A model generated the notes under the pieces. The model searched no databases, was not told the DNA's origin, and saw nothing but the letters and a program-made list of their open reading frames with translations. A program made the translations under genes and the position numbers. A DNA stretch of 64,000 nucleotides, from NCBI GenBank assembly GCA_030323885.1, contig CM059186.1:151998407-152062406 (forward strand), in the 5' to 3' direction. Each line of letters begins with the position of its first letter. Position 1 is the first letter of the stretch. This stretch comes from Branchipolynoe longqiensis (lineage: Eukaryota; Annelida; Polychaeta; Phyllodocida; Polynoidae). Of this stretch, positions 24,601 through 39,800 are shown piece by piece.

Positions 24601-27600
24601 CAGTGACATGGTTTTCTGTTTAGGGTTTGCTCCCTTAGCCTTCGGTTCTGTCAAGAAGCTGTACCACAAGGCAGTGGTTTGCAACTCTGCAGGGCAGGGG
24701 CATCAAACTCCCTGAGGTATTGCAATACCTGCAATACCTGCATACAACTTCGATACTCATGCCCTTATTAAACATTTACATCTAGAATTACATACAGAAA
24801 GAATACTCAGTCAATTTAATAGAACTCGTCACAGTTAAAGCTTATGATGTCCAGTATTTTGATGCGCACACCAAAATTAATTTGGCATGTTTTCACTTCA
24901 AATATTTCGTAAGTAAAGTACAGTAAAACCTCTCTAAATCGACCTACCTTGGTACCTACTATAAGTGGTCGATTTAGGGAGACGGTTGGTTTAGGGAGTT
25001 AGAATATGGTTACAATGGCATTGTTGGGACCCAAATAAAGCGATCGATATAGGGGAGTGGTCGATCTGTGGAGGTGGTCGGTTCGGGAGGTTTTACTGTA
25101 CATTATAACAATCAAACTAATATATTTATCTAAATATCCAGGGGGTGGTGTGGGAGTGCTCCGTGGCTCTCCATGCCCCAGCAATGACCACCAATGAGCG
25201 TATTACCGTCACCATCATTTCTCGTTGACAGGACTTTGAGAATCTGGGATCTTCCCCACTGATGAAGGAGACATTCACGAACACGCTGGACGAGCTGGAG
25301 GACCAGACAATGCATGACCCCGGACGCTACCTCAACCACCGCCTCTCCATCTCCTCCAAGTTCATCTCCCGTACGCAAATACAGCACCTCAGGTGAGTGT
25401 CGCGTGCTGGCCATTGGTGGGGAAGTGGATGCCACCGCCCGTGCGGAGGACGCAGGTTCAATACCCTATTGAATCAAGCCGAAGACTACGTACTGCTGAT
25501 GTTCCATAATCCCAATGGCTTTTGAGTGTTCGGCTCTATTTTTAAAGATATGTTTATTATGTTTTCTCGTACGTATTATCTATTTTACTTTGGTTTAGAA
25601 TTATTTTTTGTTTTAAGTGGCTTAGTTTGAAAATATTTTAGGTGAAAACAGGGTAAATAAATTTGGCATACACACGGGAATGCTGAACAGCATTGGCATG
25701 CACAACTTGCAGCAGTGACAGTTCTATTAAAATGGTTTGATACTGCTTATATGCAGCAATAAATGTTAATAAGTGCACACTATTAACCTTGAATATGTAG
25801 GATCAAGTCTATGGAAGTGTTTTGGTTGAGCAAATTTGATGCTTTCATCAAATTATGCAGCTATAAGTAACTCCGTTTATTTATTTGTTTATTTATTATT
25901 TACTCATTTATTTATTATTTACTCATTTATTATTTACTCATTTATTATTTACTCATTTATTATTTACTCATTTATTATTTACTCATTTATTATAGATTGT
26001 GTCTAAATATCTGAAAATATGACAGAACACTGCAGATATATAAATTTCCATGGTGACTAAACTCCCATCCATGTCCTTTATGTTTTAGTTTTTTTTACAG
26101 TTTTAAGTATATTACACCAGTATGATTGTAAAAGTTGACTTTCTTGTTGAATTCCTTTAATGCTTTCCAAAGAACTGGGACTCCACATAGCCATCTGTTA
26201 AGGTGAGACGGTGTTGATGGCTTAGATGAAGCTTAACTTTAAATATACAGTTAACAGAATCTGTATGACTTATTTACGCTAAACCTTCATTATTTAACGT
26301 AAATAAGTTATTACCGGGTGTTATTTAAGAAATTGTTGGTGCATACTTACACAAACATGTAACCTCAGATTTCTCTGAATAATAGACGTCAGGTGTGTAT
26401 TGGTAGAACTGCCTATTAGTTTCCATCGCATTCATGGTCTGTCTTGATTGGTGGTGTCTATATTAATCCAATTTTGGGGGGTAATTGTATCGCTTTGTAC
26501 AGAGTCAAATCGAGAATATCATTGTTTATCTAAATGATCACACAAACCAAATGGGATGTCCGAATGAGTTGAACACCTGCTTCCCGTGTGGCAGGTCATG
26601 GGATTCAAATCTTGGCTGAGTCAAACTTAAAATTGAACGTCCGCATCCCATTTTTGGTATGTCATGGGACCCCGGATTCGAAACTCAAACCAATGACTTA
26701 AAGATGTATACTTGTCGCTACTTAGCCTGGTGCTCTACATTACTAGGATTTTTTTTTGGATTTTTTCTTTTTTTTCTTGAAGATTTATACTGCCTATCAT
26801 GGATAAGCCTGAATAGGCTTGTTTTCACCATTAGACAGTTTGTCGATAGAAAGCCCGAGCCTACACCTTTACCGACTCAAGGGATTTTTAACCTCCCACA
26901 CCACATAGACATGGTATGAGAGCAACTGGCCTTTGATGATGCTGTAAGTTATACACCGGTCATTGGTTTGTTTTTCTTCTACGCATCCCACAATGCACCG
27001 CGCGGTTGGAATGGTGATGTAGTCTATTAGCCACTAGTTGATAAATTGGCGCCACCGTCGCCTTTTACAAACACGCAAAACTGGTGGAGTGTCTGTTCTT
27101 ACTCGAAGTATGCTATGGTCTTTGTAAGTCATACAGGCTCCTACCAGGCTGGTTTCAGTGGTGTGTGATGTCAGGTGATGCTGCCATGTGTGTTCATCGA
27201 CAGGCCGCATAGTGTAAATTACACATTCAGAATAAATATACAGTTAATAAAAAAACAAAAATGACAAAGGTATGGTTAATAACCCAATGCTGCATTGGCC
27301 AATTTTAGTTACTTCATGCCTTCTTACTAAAGTTGAGCCTCCATATTAGGGTTTCCGCCACAAAATAATTTGAGGGTATGCAGAATAGAGGGTCTGGAGG
27401 CTTTGTTTTCTTTGGCTCCTTGAAGAACCTTTAAAAACAATATCATAACAATTTGAGAGTACCGAGTCGAACCATCAGAAAATTTAAGGGTAAAGAATTT
27501 CACCCATTTTCGCTCTGGCAAAAACCCTTTATATCGAGAATGTATTCGATGTCAGTGCCCATTTTACTTGATTGTGTAGGTTTTCTGACCATAAGCCAAC

Positions 27601-30600
27601 ATTTAAAAAATAATATTGTATACTAATAGTCTAGCTGATTATTGATGCTGGCTTTGTTGGCTGTGGCTCCTTGAAGAAACTTAAAAAAAATTATCTCATC
27701 AATTTGAGGGTACAGAGTCATACCCTCAGAACATTTAAGGGTACGGAATTTGACCCATTTTACCTTCTGGCCAAAACCATGATACGGTATAGGTTGAGTG
27801 AGTTTTATTGAACCACAAACATGTAGTGCGGTAACTATGGTTTCCCCAAGGGGTGATCTTCCAGCTATGCAACCAATGTTACATTAAGTTTAAGTCCGTA
27901 CTTATGCAAAACACACTGTTATAACAAATCGGCAATTGAAGTCTTTACTTAGATTCAGATATGGTCCTGTATGTATACATATATGCAAGCATATGAGCCT
28001 GTCTCAAAAGGTGATCACTCTTTTTGTGTTTGTCCATTGTAATGATTGACACAAAACAGCACAGAAACGGTTACACTGAAAACACAAGGACAGTTATTTC
28101 AAAACAATATGTATTCTATTGGGATTATGAAACACCATGTAAAAAACAAATCAGTTTATCCTGAGCAAATGCATAAGCAGATAGTATGTTGATTGTTACA
28201 ATGGACAAAGTTTTGTCCCATATTGCTTAGCAGTCTCATATATGTGTGGTGAAGGACTTCAAATTCATTCAAAAGACCTTACTGATTCTTTGCTCTGGAC
28301 TTCATGGTGTGTTTTTAGTGCAGTGTTGTGCTTGTTTCTAATATTGCTCTATAATTTGTGTCTTCATCTATAATTAAAGTTGTTTCAATGTTGATTCATG
28401 ATGGAATTCCTTTCTCAATCTGTGCAAATATTTTTAGGTCTACCTTAATCCGCTAGATCCTTTCGCTGAGAAGGATCATTAGTAGGTAAATTCACTGTAG
28501 GTAAATTCTAGAGGATAAGTAGTTTCAAAATGCCCAACGCTAAGAATAGTCGCACGATATTGTGCGTCTTGTGATTATGTTGAGTTGTCGTGGTAGCTGA
28601 CTAATTTTCCATATTTCCTACTTAGGAACATTGCAATGGCAGCCCAGCAGTCTCAGACATCAGGAACCAACGTAAGTATACCGCAGTGATGTGTGCCCGC
28701 TTTTTGCTGCATAACATTGCGTAATAACATTGCGTACATACTGCTATGTACCTACCGCTATGTACATATCACTGTATACTACTGCATACATACCACTGCG
28801 TGCATACCACTATTTATACCACTGCGTACAAACTACTGTGTCTGTAATGTTGCACACATACAAGTAGATACCTACTGCTGTATACATCCCGCTTTGTGCA
28901 TATATTACTGCATACATATCGCCAGTATACTGCTGTATACATACCGCTTTGTGCGTATATTACTGCATACATATCACCTGTATACTGCTGTATACATACC
29001 GCTTTGTGCGTATATTACTGCATACATATCGCCAGTATACTGCTGTGTACAATCTGATGTGTACATACTGCTGCATATACACGCTGCATGCATACCACTG
29101 CGTACATAATGATGTGTACATACTGCTGCATACATATCGCTGTGCACATACCACTGCATACATACTGATAGGCAGATACCGCTATGCGCAATGCAGGTAT
29201 TTATATGCTGTTGCATACATGCTACTACATACCACTGTGTGCGTACTGCTGTGTTCTGACTCCAAAATGTGTGTGCGGTAACTGTAACTAGTTGTTGTGC
29301 CAAATAATAATAAGATGCACACCTTAATGCATGTACACATTATGTGCACTATATTTACTTGTATGCTTACTTTAATGCAACGCTAAGACCATCGTTCATA
29401 TTCAACTTTTCATAAATTTTTGGGGGCGTGGGTTAAATTTTTTTAACTTTATTTATTTGATCTCATATGAAGAGAAAGAGAATTGTCAGTCCATTTATAA
29501 GTTTCTGTAGTCCCATCTTGTAAGAAATTATCATTTGTCAGGAATTAGAATATACCACCTGTTTTGTAAACAATATTTGAAGAAATTGATTTGGACTAGG
29601 ATGTGTGTTCTGAGAAATGCGCTCTCGCAGATCCCTCCGGAAAAGGCTGAAGCTGTGATCCAGCATGTCGGGTCACAGCTACAGTTTACCCGGTGGAAGG
29701 TGGGTGTATAGTAGATAAAAGATTCACCCCTATACAGAGTAAGGGTGAATGACAACCCTGCCTAAATCCAAGCAAGAACGGCTTCAGTGGGAATTGACTA
29801 TAAACAAGTTGTGGAGGTGGTGGTTCCAGCATGCATTGTTTATCTATATCGGCATAGAGGTGATAATGCAATCAATCCAAGATGGTCGCCACTGGAAGCT
29901 CTCGGTTTGGCTTTTAATGTCTATTTATATGCATGATTGGATCAATAATTCACCCCAAAAGTAACGGGCCACGATAGATAAGTATTTAAATATATTTAGC
30001 ATATCAGATTGCAAAATCATGTGGTTATTTCTATAGCCCAGCCTTCCGTCACTTTTTATAATGGTTTTTTTCAGCAGCCCTGTCACAGAGACAGTGCTGT
30101 GGGAATAACTAGGTGAATACATATACACCACGATACACAAAGTGCTATTTTATGTCATTTAAAATATTTACCTGGACAATTTTACTGCAGTCTGTATTAG
30201 AAACAAATGCATGGAATTAACTTGATCAAATTTGACCATCACGAGACAGCAGAGTAAGTTTGAAGTGCAGGTTCCATAGTAAAGGTCACCCATCCCTCCC
30301 CTCCACCGTGTAGGCTGTAGCTGTGAACCAGTGTGCTGGGTCACAGCTTGAGTCCTTTCTGAGGGACCAGCAGAACTTGGGAATACGCGGATTGTCGTGA
30401 GCCACCTAAGTGACACTATCTGCGTGTAATCCTGGCGGTCATCTTGTGTATTGCTCACCACCCTAATCCACACATTCAAATAAATCAGACTTTTCTCTCC
30501 CCCTTTTTTTAAAAGACATTTCTCTGCAGTTGCTGTTTGATTCCTGTTTTTGACTAGGTGTTCCATGTGGGCTGCGCACAGCCCCGCTAACTGCGGTGTC

Positions 30601-33600
30601 ACTATTCTTGTCCCCGGGCATGTTTTAGGGCAAACCCACTTTGCATGGTCCCGTCAGACATAGACGGTTACCCAGCGTTCCCGAGACGGTAAACACCCCC
30701 TGACGGTGACAGGATATCCGGTGTTGCACATCCGGTGTTGCTCCTCACTGGGCGGCAGACCCTGGTCTGTTCACAAGCTCCATTTAATGCACACCTGGTC
30801 CGTATTCAAATGTCTGCGCAGTCAGGCAATGCTGGGCTTTTAACCCAACAGTCGCCGACAATATCTAGCTTAAGGTTTCCATAATCCACTGGGTTTGAGC
30901 CTGCCATAATTTTTTTTTCTCCTAATTTTTTTTGGTAGATATATTAGGTTGATTGTTCTATTCTATTTTACTTTAATTTGGTGTCAGTTTTTATTTTTAA
31001 ATATATTTGATTAACCACACCAGTTAAAAAAAATTAATATATTGATTATTGATATAAGTAGTTATATTAGAAGATATTTGATTATTGGGTTAACTACACA
31101 AGATATTTGAAGTGAAAACATGTAAAAATGAATTTCGGTGTGCACACCAAAATACTGGACATAAGCCTTATTTGGCTATTTTCTTTTAGTGTAGTGACCT
31201 AACAGAATAGGAGCACCAAACTGCAGTAAATGTTTAATAAGTACGCGAGTATCTAAGTTGGATATGTAGGATAAAATCTAGGTAAGTGTTTTGGTTTAGA
31301 AAACTTTGACGCTTTCATCACACTACGCAAGTTTTCTGACACTGACTATATCGTCTTTAGTTGTCTGTAAGCCCTAGTCGGCTGGATACTGTATTCTTAC
31401 ACATTAATCGTGGGGTGCTTTCTATGCTATGGAATGGCACCAGTGCCGTATGAAATCACAAGAACATAGTTCCGTAGCAAATAATGGAATAACTGAGAAC
31501 ATTTGAAATGAATAAAATGAAAGGCATAATTTATCATAGGTGTAGGTATATGTTAGATAGTACAAGTCGATGGTGTAAGCCAATTTGAAATCATCGGCCC
31601 ATCCATGTCGGACCACTATTACATATATCTAAAAGCATCTTTTTTGCTGGTATTGTCAGGGATGAAAGTTCTGTGTTTTCGCTGATTTCCACAATTTTAC
31701 TGCAAAAAATACAAACAGACCCTGACTGGCTGTGTTAGCTCTGCCAGAGAATTGCAGAAAATATACCAAAATTTCAGATTTCTGGTTCGTTTTGTTTCTT
31801 TCATCTCTGTAATAATTATAGGCGTCTGCTGACAGGTCGGGTGGTATTACAGTGTTAGCCAGCCATACCGGCATCATCCGATGAAAGCATAAATTTTTGT
31901 TAAAACCAAAACACTTACCTAGATTTTATCCTACATGTACAACTTAGATACTGGTGCACTCATTACACATTTATTGTAGTTTGGTGCGCCTGTGCTACGC
32001 TAAGAAAAAAAAAGAAGACTAAATACAGCCGATGTCCAGCATTTTAGCAGGCACACCAACATTCCTATTGCAAGCTTTCACTTAAAATATCTCCCTTTAA
32101 CCCCTTTAAAATAAAAGTTATGTCGAACTAAAATAAAGTAGATTATAATGCAATGTATTTATCTCTAAAGGAAATAATAAAGACCCTTGAAAAGCATTGG
32201 ATTATACAATTTTAAGCTGATTTAAAGTTGGCTTTCGCACTGTCGGCTAGATGCTTTCGGGTTAGCGCCCAGCTTAAGGACTGCGCATGAACTCTTCGTG
32301 TGTTGAATACGTACTAGGGAAGAATTACTCGGACCAAACCCAGACGGAGTGGTACCAAGTGATGTGGCACTGGGTAGCCTCGACCCGACGCCAGCGCTCT
32401 TAACGAGTGGCTATGGCATGACATCTCACCCTGGCAGTGGGCATTAATTGATTAATTAATTGATTAATTCGCGGCTAATAATCTTTGTAAATGTGTCCCG
32501 TGCTTACATCACCCCTGAAACATGGTGCAGTGTGTGTTGAAGGAATGCTTGGCCCGGCCTCGGGGATTCCTAACAGAGTACTAGGGTATTGGTGTGTTAC
32601 ATTAACCATTTTGTTGTTGTTGTTACATTAACCATTTGACACCACCATCCCGTCCTCCTGCCCTCCCATAATCCTTCTTTTTTTGTTGTTGCTTAATTTC
32701 CCACAAAGTTAGGATTAATTTGCCACTTTTAAAACGTTTCTTTTTTAATTAAAAAATTTTTTTTAATAAGTGTGAATAATATATATACTTATTTAAAATT
32801 AATCTCTCCAGTATGGTATTTTAACATATATATTGGTTATCATAACACCATTATTGCTTATGAAATGGATGTTGGGTTTGCATAGAATTCCATCAGTCAG
32901 GGACCGGGCGGGATGGCTTACTGGCTGCGTCAAACCCAATGACTTGCAAAATTAGTACTTATCGCTACCTAGCCTAACGCTCGGCGTTACTAGGATAGGA
33001 TGAGGACTGGTTAGCTCAGTATCATGATAAGTAGTGAGTAGGATATTGGGTCATGGTACTGGAGGTCCAGTCTTCCAGTAGGGCAGCAATATAAAGCCAC
33101 CAAATGTACACCTATTGTGGGTTGGTAAATGCTTAATGAGCGCACCATTATCTGTGTTGGATATTTAGGATCAAATCTTAGTAAGTCCTTTTGTTTTGAA
33201 AACGTTATGCTTTCATCGGCTTATGCAGCTATAAATTTAAGATGTCTAGATAAACAAGAACATGAACAGACAGATATATGAAGCCATGTAATTGGGTTAG
33301 TTATATTTACTCTTATAAGAAAGAACACCAACATCATTTCCCTGCCTCTCCCTCTCCCACTCCCCCTCCCACTCCCCCAACTCTCCTTCGCCCTCAACAC
33401 ACACATAGAAATTTGTTCATCTGAGCATCAAACATCAGTGATGAAGCATTGTCATTCCGGCCACAACAGAATAAATTCTCTTCGCTTTTCACAGTGAATA
33501 TGACTTTCACTGCCACTGCGGCGTAAAATCACCATCAGTCAACCAATCAATCAGTCAATCAGGTAGTCAATCAATCCACTTGGTGAGAATATTGCTGGCA

Positions 33601-33835
33601 CTCAGTATGTTGAGGGTGGGTGCATACTGGCAGATCGATTGGTAGGGCGGAGCCAGTATTCCTGAGACACACCCTCCCACTAACATTGTGGTAAGTTGGT
33701 CACCGTGTTCAGTTTGTCGTTGTGGCAATTCACTGTGAACAGACCCCCTTCACAACTGAGTGGTGTGTGCTGCAAATGGCTCAAGTGTGATTGTCTGTCT
33801 GTCTGTTTGTCTGTCTCTGTCTGTCTCTGTCTGTC

Positions 33836-33876
<41 letters not shown>

Positions 33877-36800
33877 ACGACAAGTAAGGCACATCTCAGA
33901 CTGAATACTGCAGAACACTTGAGTCTAACATGTGTGTGTGTAGCAGACAACATTTCAGACGGTGAGTGTTGCAGAGTGTGTATGTAGCAGACGGCATGTC
34001 AGACAGTGAGTGTTGCAGAGTGTGTATGTAGCAGACAACATGTCAGACAGTGAGTGTTGCAGAATGTATGTAGCAGACGACATGTCAGACAGTAAGTGCT
34101 GCAGAGTGTGTGTGTAGCAGATGACATGTCAGATAGTGAGTGCTGCAGAGTGTGTGTGTAGCAGATGACATGTCAGACAGTGAGTGTTGCAGAGTGTGTA
34201 TGTAGCAGTCGACATGTCAGACTGTGACTGTTGCAGAGTGTGTATGTAGCAGACAACATGTCAGACAGTGAGTGCTGCAGAGTGGGTATGTAGCAGACGA
34301 CATGTCAGACAGTGAGTGTTGCAGAGTGTGTATGTTGTAGACAACATTTCAGATGGTGATTGTTGCAGAGTGTGTATATAGCAGACGATATGTCAGACAG
34401 TGAGTGTTGCAGAGTGTGTATGTAGTAGACAACATTTCAGATGGTGAGTGTTGCAGAGTGTGTGTGTGTAGAAGACGATATATCAGACAGTGAGTGTTGC
34501 AGAGTGCATGTGTAGCAGACAACATTTCAGACGGTGAGTGTTGCAGAGTGTTCGGGTCTACCTTGCATGCCCCGTGTTCCTGCACTGTCAGTCACCACTG
34601 GTTCCCGTCTCTACTGACTGTCCCCTGAACCCTGGTGTAGCCCCTCCCCGACCCCCACCTCATTCAGCACCTTCTGGTTAAGGACACTACATGGCTGTTA
34701 ACTAACCGTTGTGAAACCTGATTCGGATGTGACAGAAATTGTGCGCATAATCCCCTCCACCTCACCAACCATGGCTTTGACAACATCACCCTCTACCCAG
34801 ATTTTTCAGTTACATAATTTCAGTTTTGTTTAACAGCCATGGACATGCTTCCACGGTAATGGCCATGGTGTTACTTTTAACATACTTTTACTTTATGTTC
34901 CCTTTAAATGTGTTAATATTATTATTAACATGAGAACAATTTTAATGATAATCCTAATATTCTGCCAAGGCTGTTAATAGGCTCTATCTTGAATCTATGT
35001 CCGCGGCATTTATATTAGCTATTATCGATTTTAATTAGTAGGTTTGGACTCTTAAAAATAGTAGGCTTTGACTATTAAAAATTGGTAAATAAAACTGAAA
35101 AACAATCATGTGTGTACGATCAAAACGTGGATCACTATTTTTCCTGTTTTTTTATCTCCCTCTTGTTTGAAAACATTTCTTGAGTTATTAGGCAACAGTC
35201 CACTACAAATATGCACCAACAAATGCTTAATAAGTACATCAGTATCTAAGTAAGGTATGTAGAATGAAATCTAGATAATTGTCTTTGTTTCGAAAAGTTG
35301 GTACTTTCACCGAATTCTGCGGCTTTAAATGGAAGTAAAATTAGAAGAACAAAATCCAATTTCTAACATGATCTATTTATTTTTGGTAAACAGTCTTATT
35401 CACAATTTGTCAGCGACATGCCACTTTGTCTTCCGGCCGTAGATGCAGTTAGCTTTTTACACATGTCAATATTGATTGTCTGACAACACTTAAGCAGAAG
35501 CTTACTATGTGGTGTATAATCAGAAGCTTGCTATATGGTGTATTAGCAAAAGCTTACTATTTGGCTGTTGGTATAGGCTTACTATATGGTGTATTAAAAT
35601 AAGCTTACTACATGGCATATTGGCATACACTTACTATATGGTGTATTAAGAGAAGCTTACTACATGGCATGTTGGCATATGCTTAGTATATGGTTATTAA
35701 GAGAAGCTTACTACATGGTGTATTAGTAAGCGCTTACTAGTTGGCGTATTAGCAGAAGCTTAGTATATGATGTATTAGAGATGCTTACTATATGACATAT
35801 TAGCAGAAGCTGATATGGCGTATTGATGCCAATCCGAGTGGAATTGTAGATCCTGTGTATGTGTACACACACATACTAACACACAGACGCAATAATTCTC
35901 AACCACACTGCACTAGGAATGGGGGTGATTATTGAAGTGCACTTAAAATATAAGAGCTGAACATATTATGAGTGCAGTGCAGACGCGGTGGCCGAATCGG
36001 TAGAGCGCAGGTTGGAGGTCGGGAATTTGAATCCCAGCCGAGTCAAACTAATGACTTATCAAATTGATACTTGGCGCTCAGCATTAATAGGATAGGACAA
36101 GGACTGGTTAGCACACTATCGGGATAAATAATAGGACTGTGTGAGATATTAGGTCATGGTGCTGGTGGCCTCTCAGCGCTATAGAGTCGCCATGAATGTG
36201 CACTGTCACAAGTCAGTACCCATCTTGATATGACCTTAGATGTTGCTAGGACATAAAACAAACAAAGCATGTTCCCAAGACACCCGGGTGGGTTAACTAA
36301 GGCATGTTAGTCCCTCCTACTTATAACACATACACACACACACAAACACACACACACACACAAACAAACCCAAACAAACACAATCGCCAAGCTGGCGTCG
36401 CCTGTGTACTTGGCTAATTGTCAGTGCGCCTTGATTGACCTCTCCCACTTTGTGCCCCACAGGGAGGCTGGAAGCACGACCCGGATGAAGACACGGTACC
36501 AGAGAAGGACTCCACCCCGAGCCTGGTCAGTCAGCAGCAGCAGCAGCAGCAGCGCCAGCGTCCCAAGCTTGATCCCCCACCTCCCCCCGCACCCAGTCAC
36601 CTACCACGGGTACGCGCTGGCTTTGTAGTGGAAAGGCACCGACCGGATACGGTGAACTGGGATGGTCACTTCTGTACACTGACAAATGCTCTCCAGAATT
36701 GTGTGTATATCTAGTGTCATTTAGGCGTCATGAGGCTAAATCGCGCAATGTATTATACTGTGTTTAGTTCTCCGCTGATTTCTACTTTGTACATTTTTAT

Positions 36801-39800
36801 TTCTTAGGCGTATCATAGTTGATTTGTATTTGAATGGCAATCGGACGGTGATAATGATTGCCTTTATCTAAGATATAAATAAAAAGATATCACTAGCAAT
36901 TACAATATCCCACACCAAGCAAAGTAGAAACTGTATGGTTACATATTTGTACCTAATAATAATCACTCTCCCAAAACATGCATTATTGTTGTAGTAACTG
37001 TGAAGTTGTGCAAACATTTGGAGAAACATTTGTTGGAGTACAGAACTGTACAGAAATGACCATCCTAGTTCATATCCAGGTTCTTTCAGGGACTATTTAG
37101 CTTTTAGGTTTTTTGTGTGTTTTAATTTTTGTTGTTAATTTGATTTCAAATGTTTGTTTTGCTTATTATGACCAGCACAAATGTGGTTCACTGTTGTCAG
37201 CACTCACTCTTCTACGGCTATGTGATGTCTCTATGCTTCCATTTAGCGCAATGTCCCAGTGTGTCTTCTAGCAGCAGTCGCAATCTGTGCATTTAGTTCA
37301 CATTAGATTTCCATATCTGTCTTGTCTTGTCTGGCACTCCCCACAGGCTTTCAAATCCCACCTGCTAATAAATATTAAATTAATCTAGAATCATTTCTTC
37401 TATTATTTGCCCTATTTGCATATGCTTATGAATATCCCATAGCTACAGAGCAGTATGGGGTCGACAATTGTGAATATCTTAATTGTTATTATTAGCCCTT
37501 GTGATTGACAGATCCATCACCATACTAACAGACTCACCACATGGTGTGACTAAGTTGCACCTTGGAATGACACCAAATGTGACAAGCAATACGAGAACAA
37601 GAGTTTGAATCCCAGTCAAGTCAAACCAATGACTTACAAAATTGATACTTGTCACTACCTAACCTGGTGCTCGGCATTATTAGGATAGAGCAAGGACTGA
37701 TTAGCTCAGTGTCAGGATAATGTGACTGAGTGGCATATTGGGTCATGGTGCCAGTGGCCTGATTTCCCAGTGAGGCAGCATTATGAAGTCGCCATGAGTG
37801 TGCACTGTCACAAGTCGGTACCCGTCCTGATATGACCTTAGATGTTGCCAATACATAAAACTCAAACAAACAATCTATCACTGTGATGGATCCTCGGAAC
37901 TGGGAATACCTGTAATGTGAAAAGGTGAGCATGCGGTGTTAATGTGCCGCTTCCTGTTTGCAGGATGACGTTCACAAAGTGCGACACAGTCTGGGGCCGG
38001 ACACACACCGTCGAACTAACGGCGAAGAACAGCAGAAAGGTAACGTTGCCAGACGCGACTGGCTTTTAACCCTGTTTTATTGTTGGTGCAGAAAAGCGAA
38101 AGCAGCTTTTCCTTTGAAACAGCACTTCTTAAGGCAGGAATTCTACAAGAACAAATCTACTCTTTGTGGACAGTGCATGCGTGATTTAAGTTTGTCGGTT
38201 TTCTTTTATTAAGTCTTGTTAGTCATCAAGAAGGTGAACTAATTCTAGTAAATTTACATTTCAATAACTGGCAAACCGTTTGTTGTTGACAGTAAGTAAG
38301 GTACTATTCTGTTCTGTTGGGAATTGTTGGACATATTTCAATGTTGAATGATGGATGTGTGAATTATACTTGTGTGTCGTATAGAAATTATGGGAAATTT
38401 AAATAATCGAACGATTGTACCATTATTATTCGCCTTAGGTAATGTTGCATTATTGTAATCTCCATAATTACCCAGATATGACTCTACATGTACAGTAAAA
38501 CCTCTCTAACTGACCACCTCCACAGATCGACCACTCCCCTATATCGATCGTATTATTTGGGTCCCAACAGTACCATTGTAATCATATTCTAACTCCCGAA
38601 AAGGACCACCTCCCTAAATCGACCACTTAAAGTCGATCCCAAGGTCGGTCGATTTAGAGAGGTTTTACTGTGTATATACTGGAAGAACCCTGGAGAAGTA
38701 AATACCAACAGACCTAGAGCTAACAACTCTATAACCTGTGTGATTATGTCAATAATATATATATATTTAAATGGTTAATTGTGAACCAAAGCCGTGGCCC
38801 TGGTGTGTGTGGTCTGTGTCGTGCTGATAGTAAGTGCGCTGACTCTGGCGACCCAAACCTATTTAGATTTTCGGAGCCGGCGATCCATGGACTCGTCCAA
38901 GTTGACCCGGGAGTGGAAGTCTATGGCAGACATGTCGGGTCGGCTGACCCCGACCCGAGCGAAGCCGAACCTTCCGGCACGCTCTCGGACCCCAACCTCC
39001 TACCGGTCAACTACGCCGCATCGCAGCCATTCCCCCATTAGATATGGTAACCATAGATACTGGTGTTGAGCCACCGCAGGTGAAGGCTATGCTTCTTGCA
39101 AATGACGGGTTAAAAAAAAAGAAAAGATTACTAATGGTTCATCACATATCCAAAATAGATTATTTGTAACCAGTATCAAAATCCCTCCGGTCAGACAAAT
39201 TAGAGTTCTCAAAACATGGCAAATGTTGCGTCTGCATGCATGTCCAGTCAGTTAAACAGGATCATAAAACTCCCCAAACTCTGCTCGCCTACCTACCAGT
39301 CAACCATGCCGCATCATTCATTCCCCCATTAGATATGGTAACCATAGATACAGGTTCAGAACTGCAGCAGTTCAGGTAGGTTTTTTTTTTACTAATAGTT
39401 CACCACATACACAAAATATATGAATAAAGATCAAAGTCACAGAGTGTCCTCAAAATGTTAACTGATTAAAGCAGATACTGTGCATGTGTATAATTTGCAT
39501 GCTATGGCAGGCTAACATGTTCGGTCAGATAAACTCAGCAAAGCCAAATCTCCCGATGTCCGCCCACCCCGTACCCAAACTCGTCCTCCCATCGTCCAAC
39601 CACGCCACACCGCAGCCATTCCCCCATTAGATATGGTAACCATAGATACTGGTGTTGAGCCACCGCAGCTGAAGGCTATGCTTGCAAATGACAGGTTTTT
39701 GTTTACAAAAAAAATATTATCACTTACTGCTCGTATAGCTATTATATTACAAAATAAGGATGTATGGTAATAATGAAGTTAGGTATGGACTATAAGAGGC

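Noticed and set aside
33680..33987. Short frames in the CTGT repeat on both strands
   Set aside because: Microsatellite translation.
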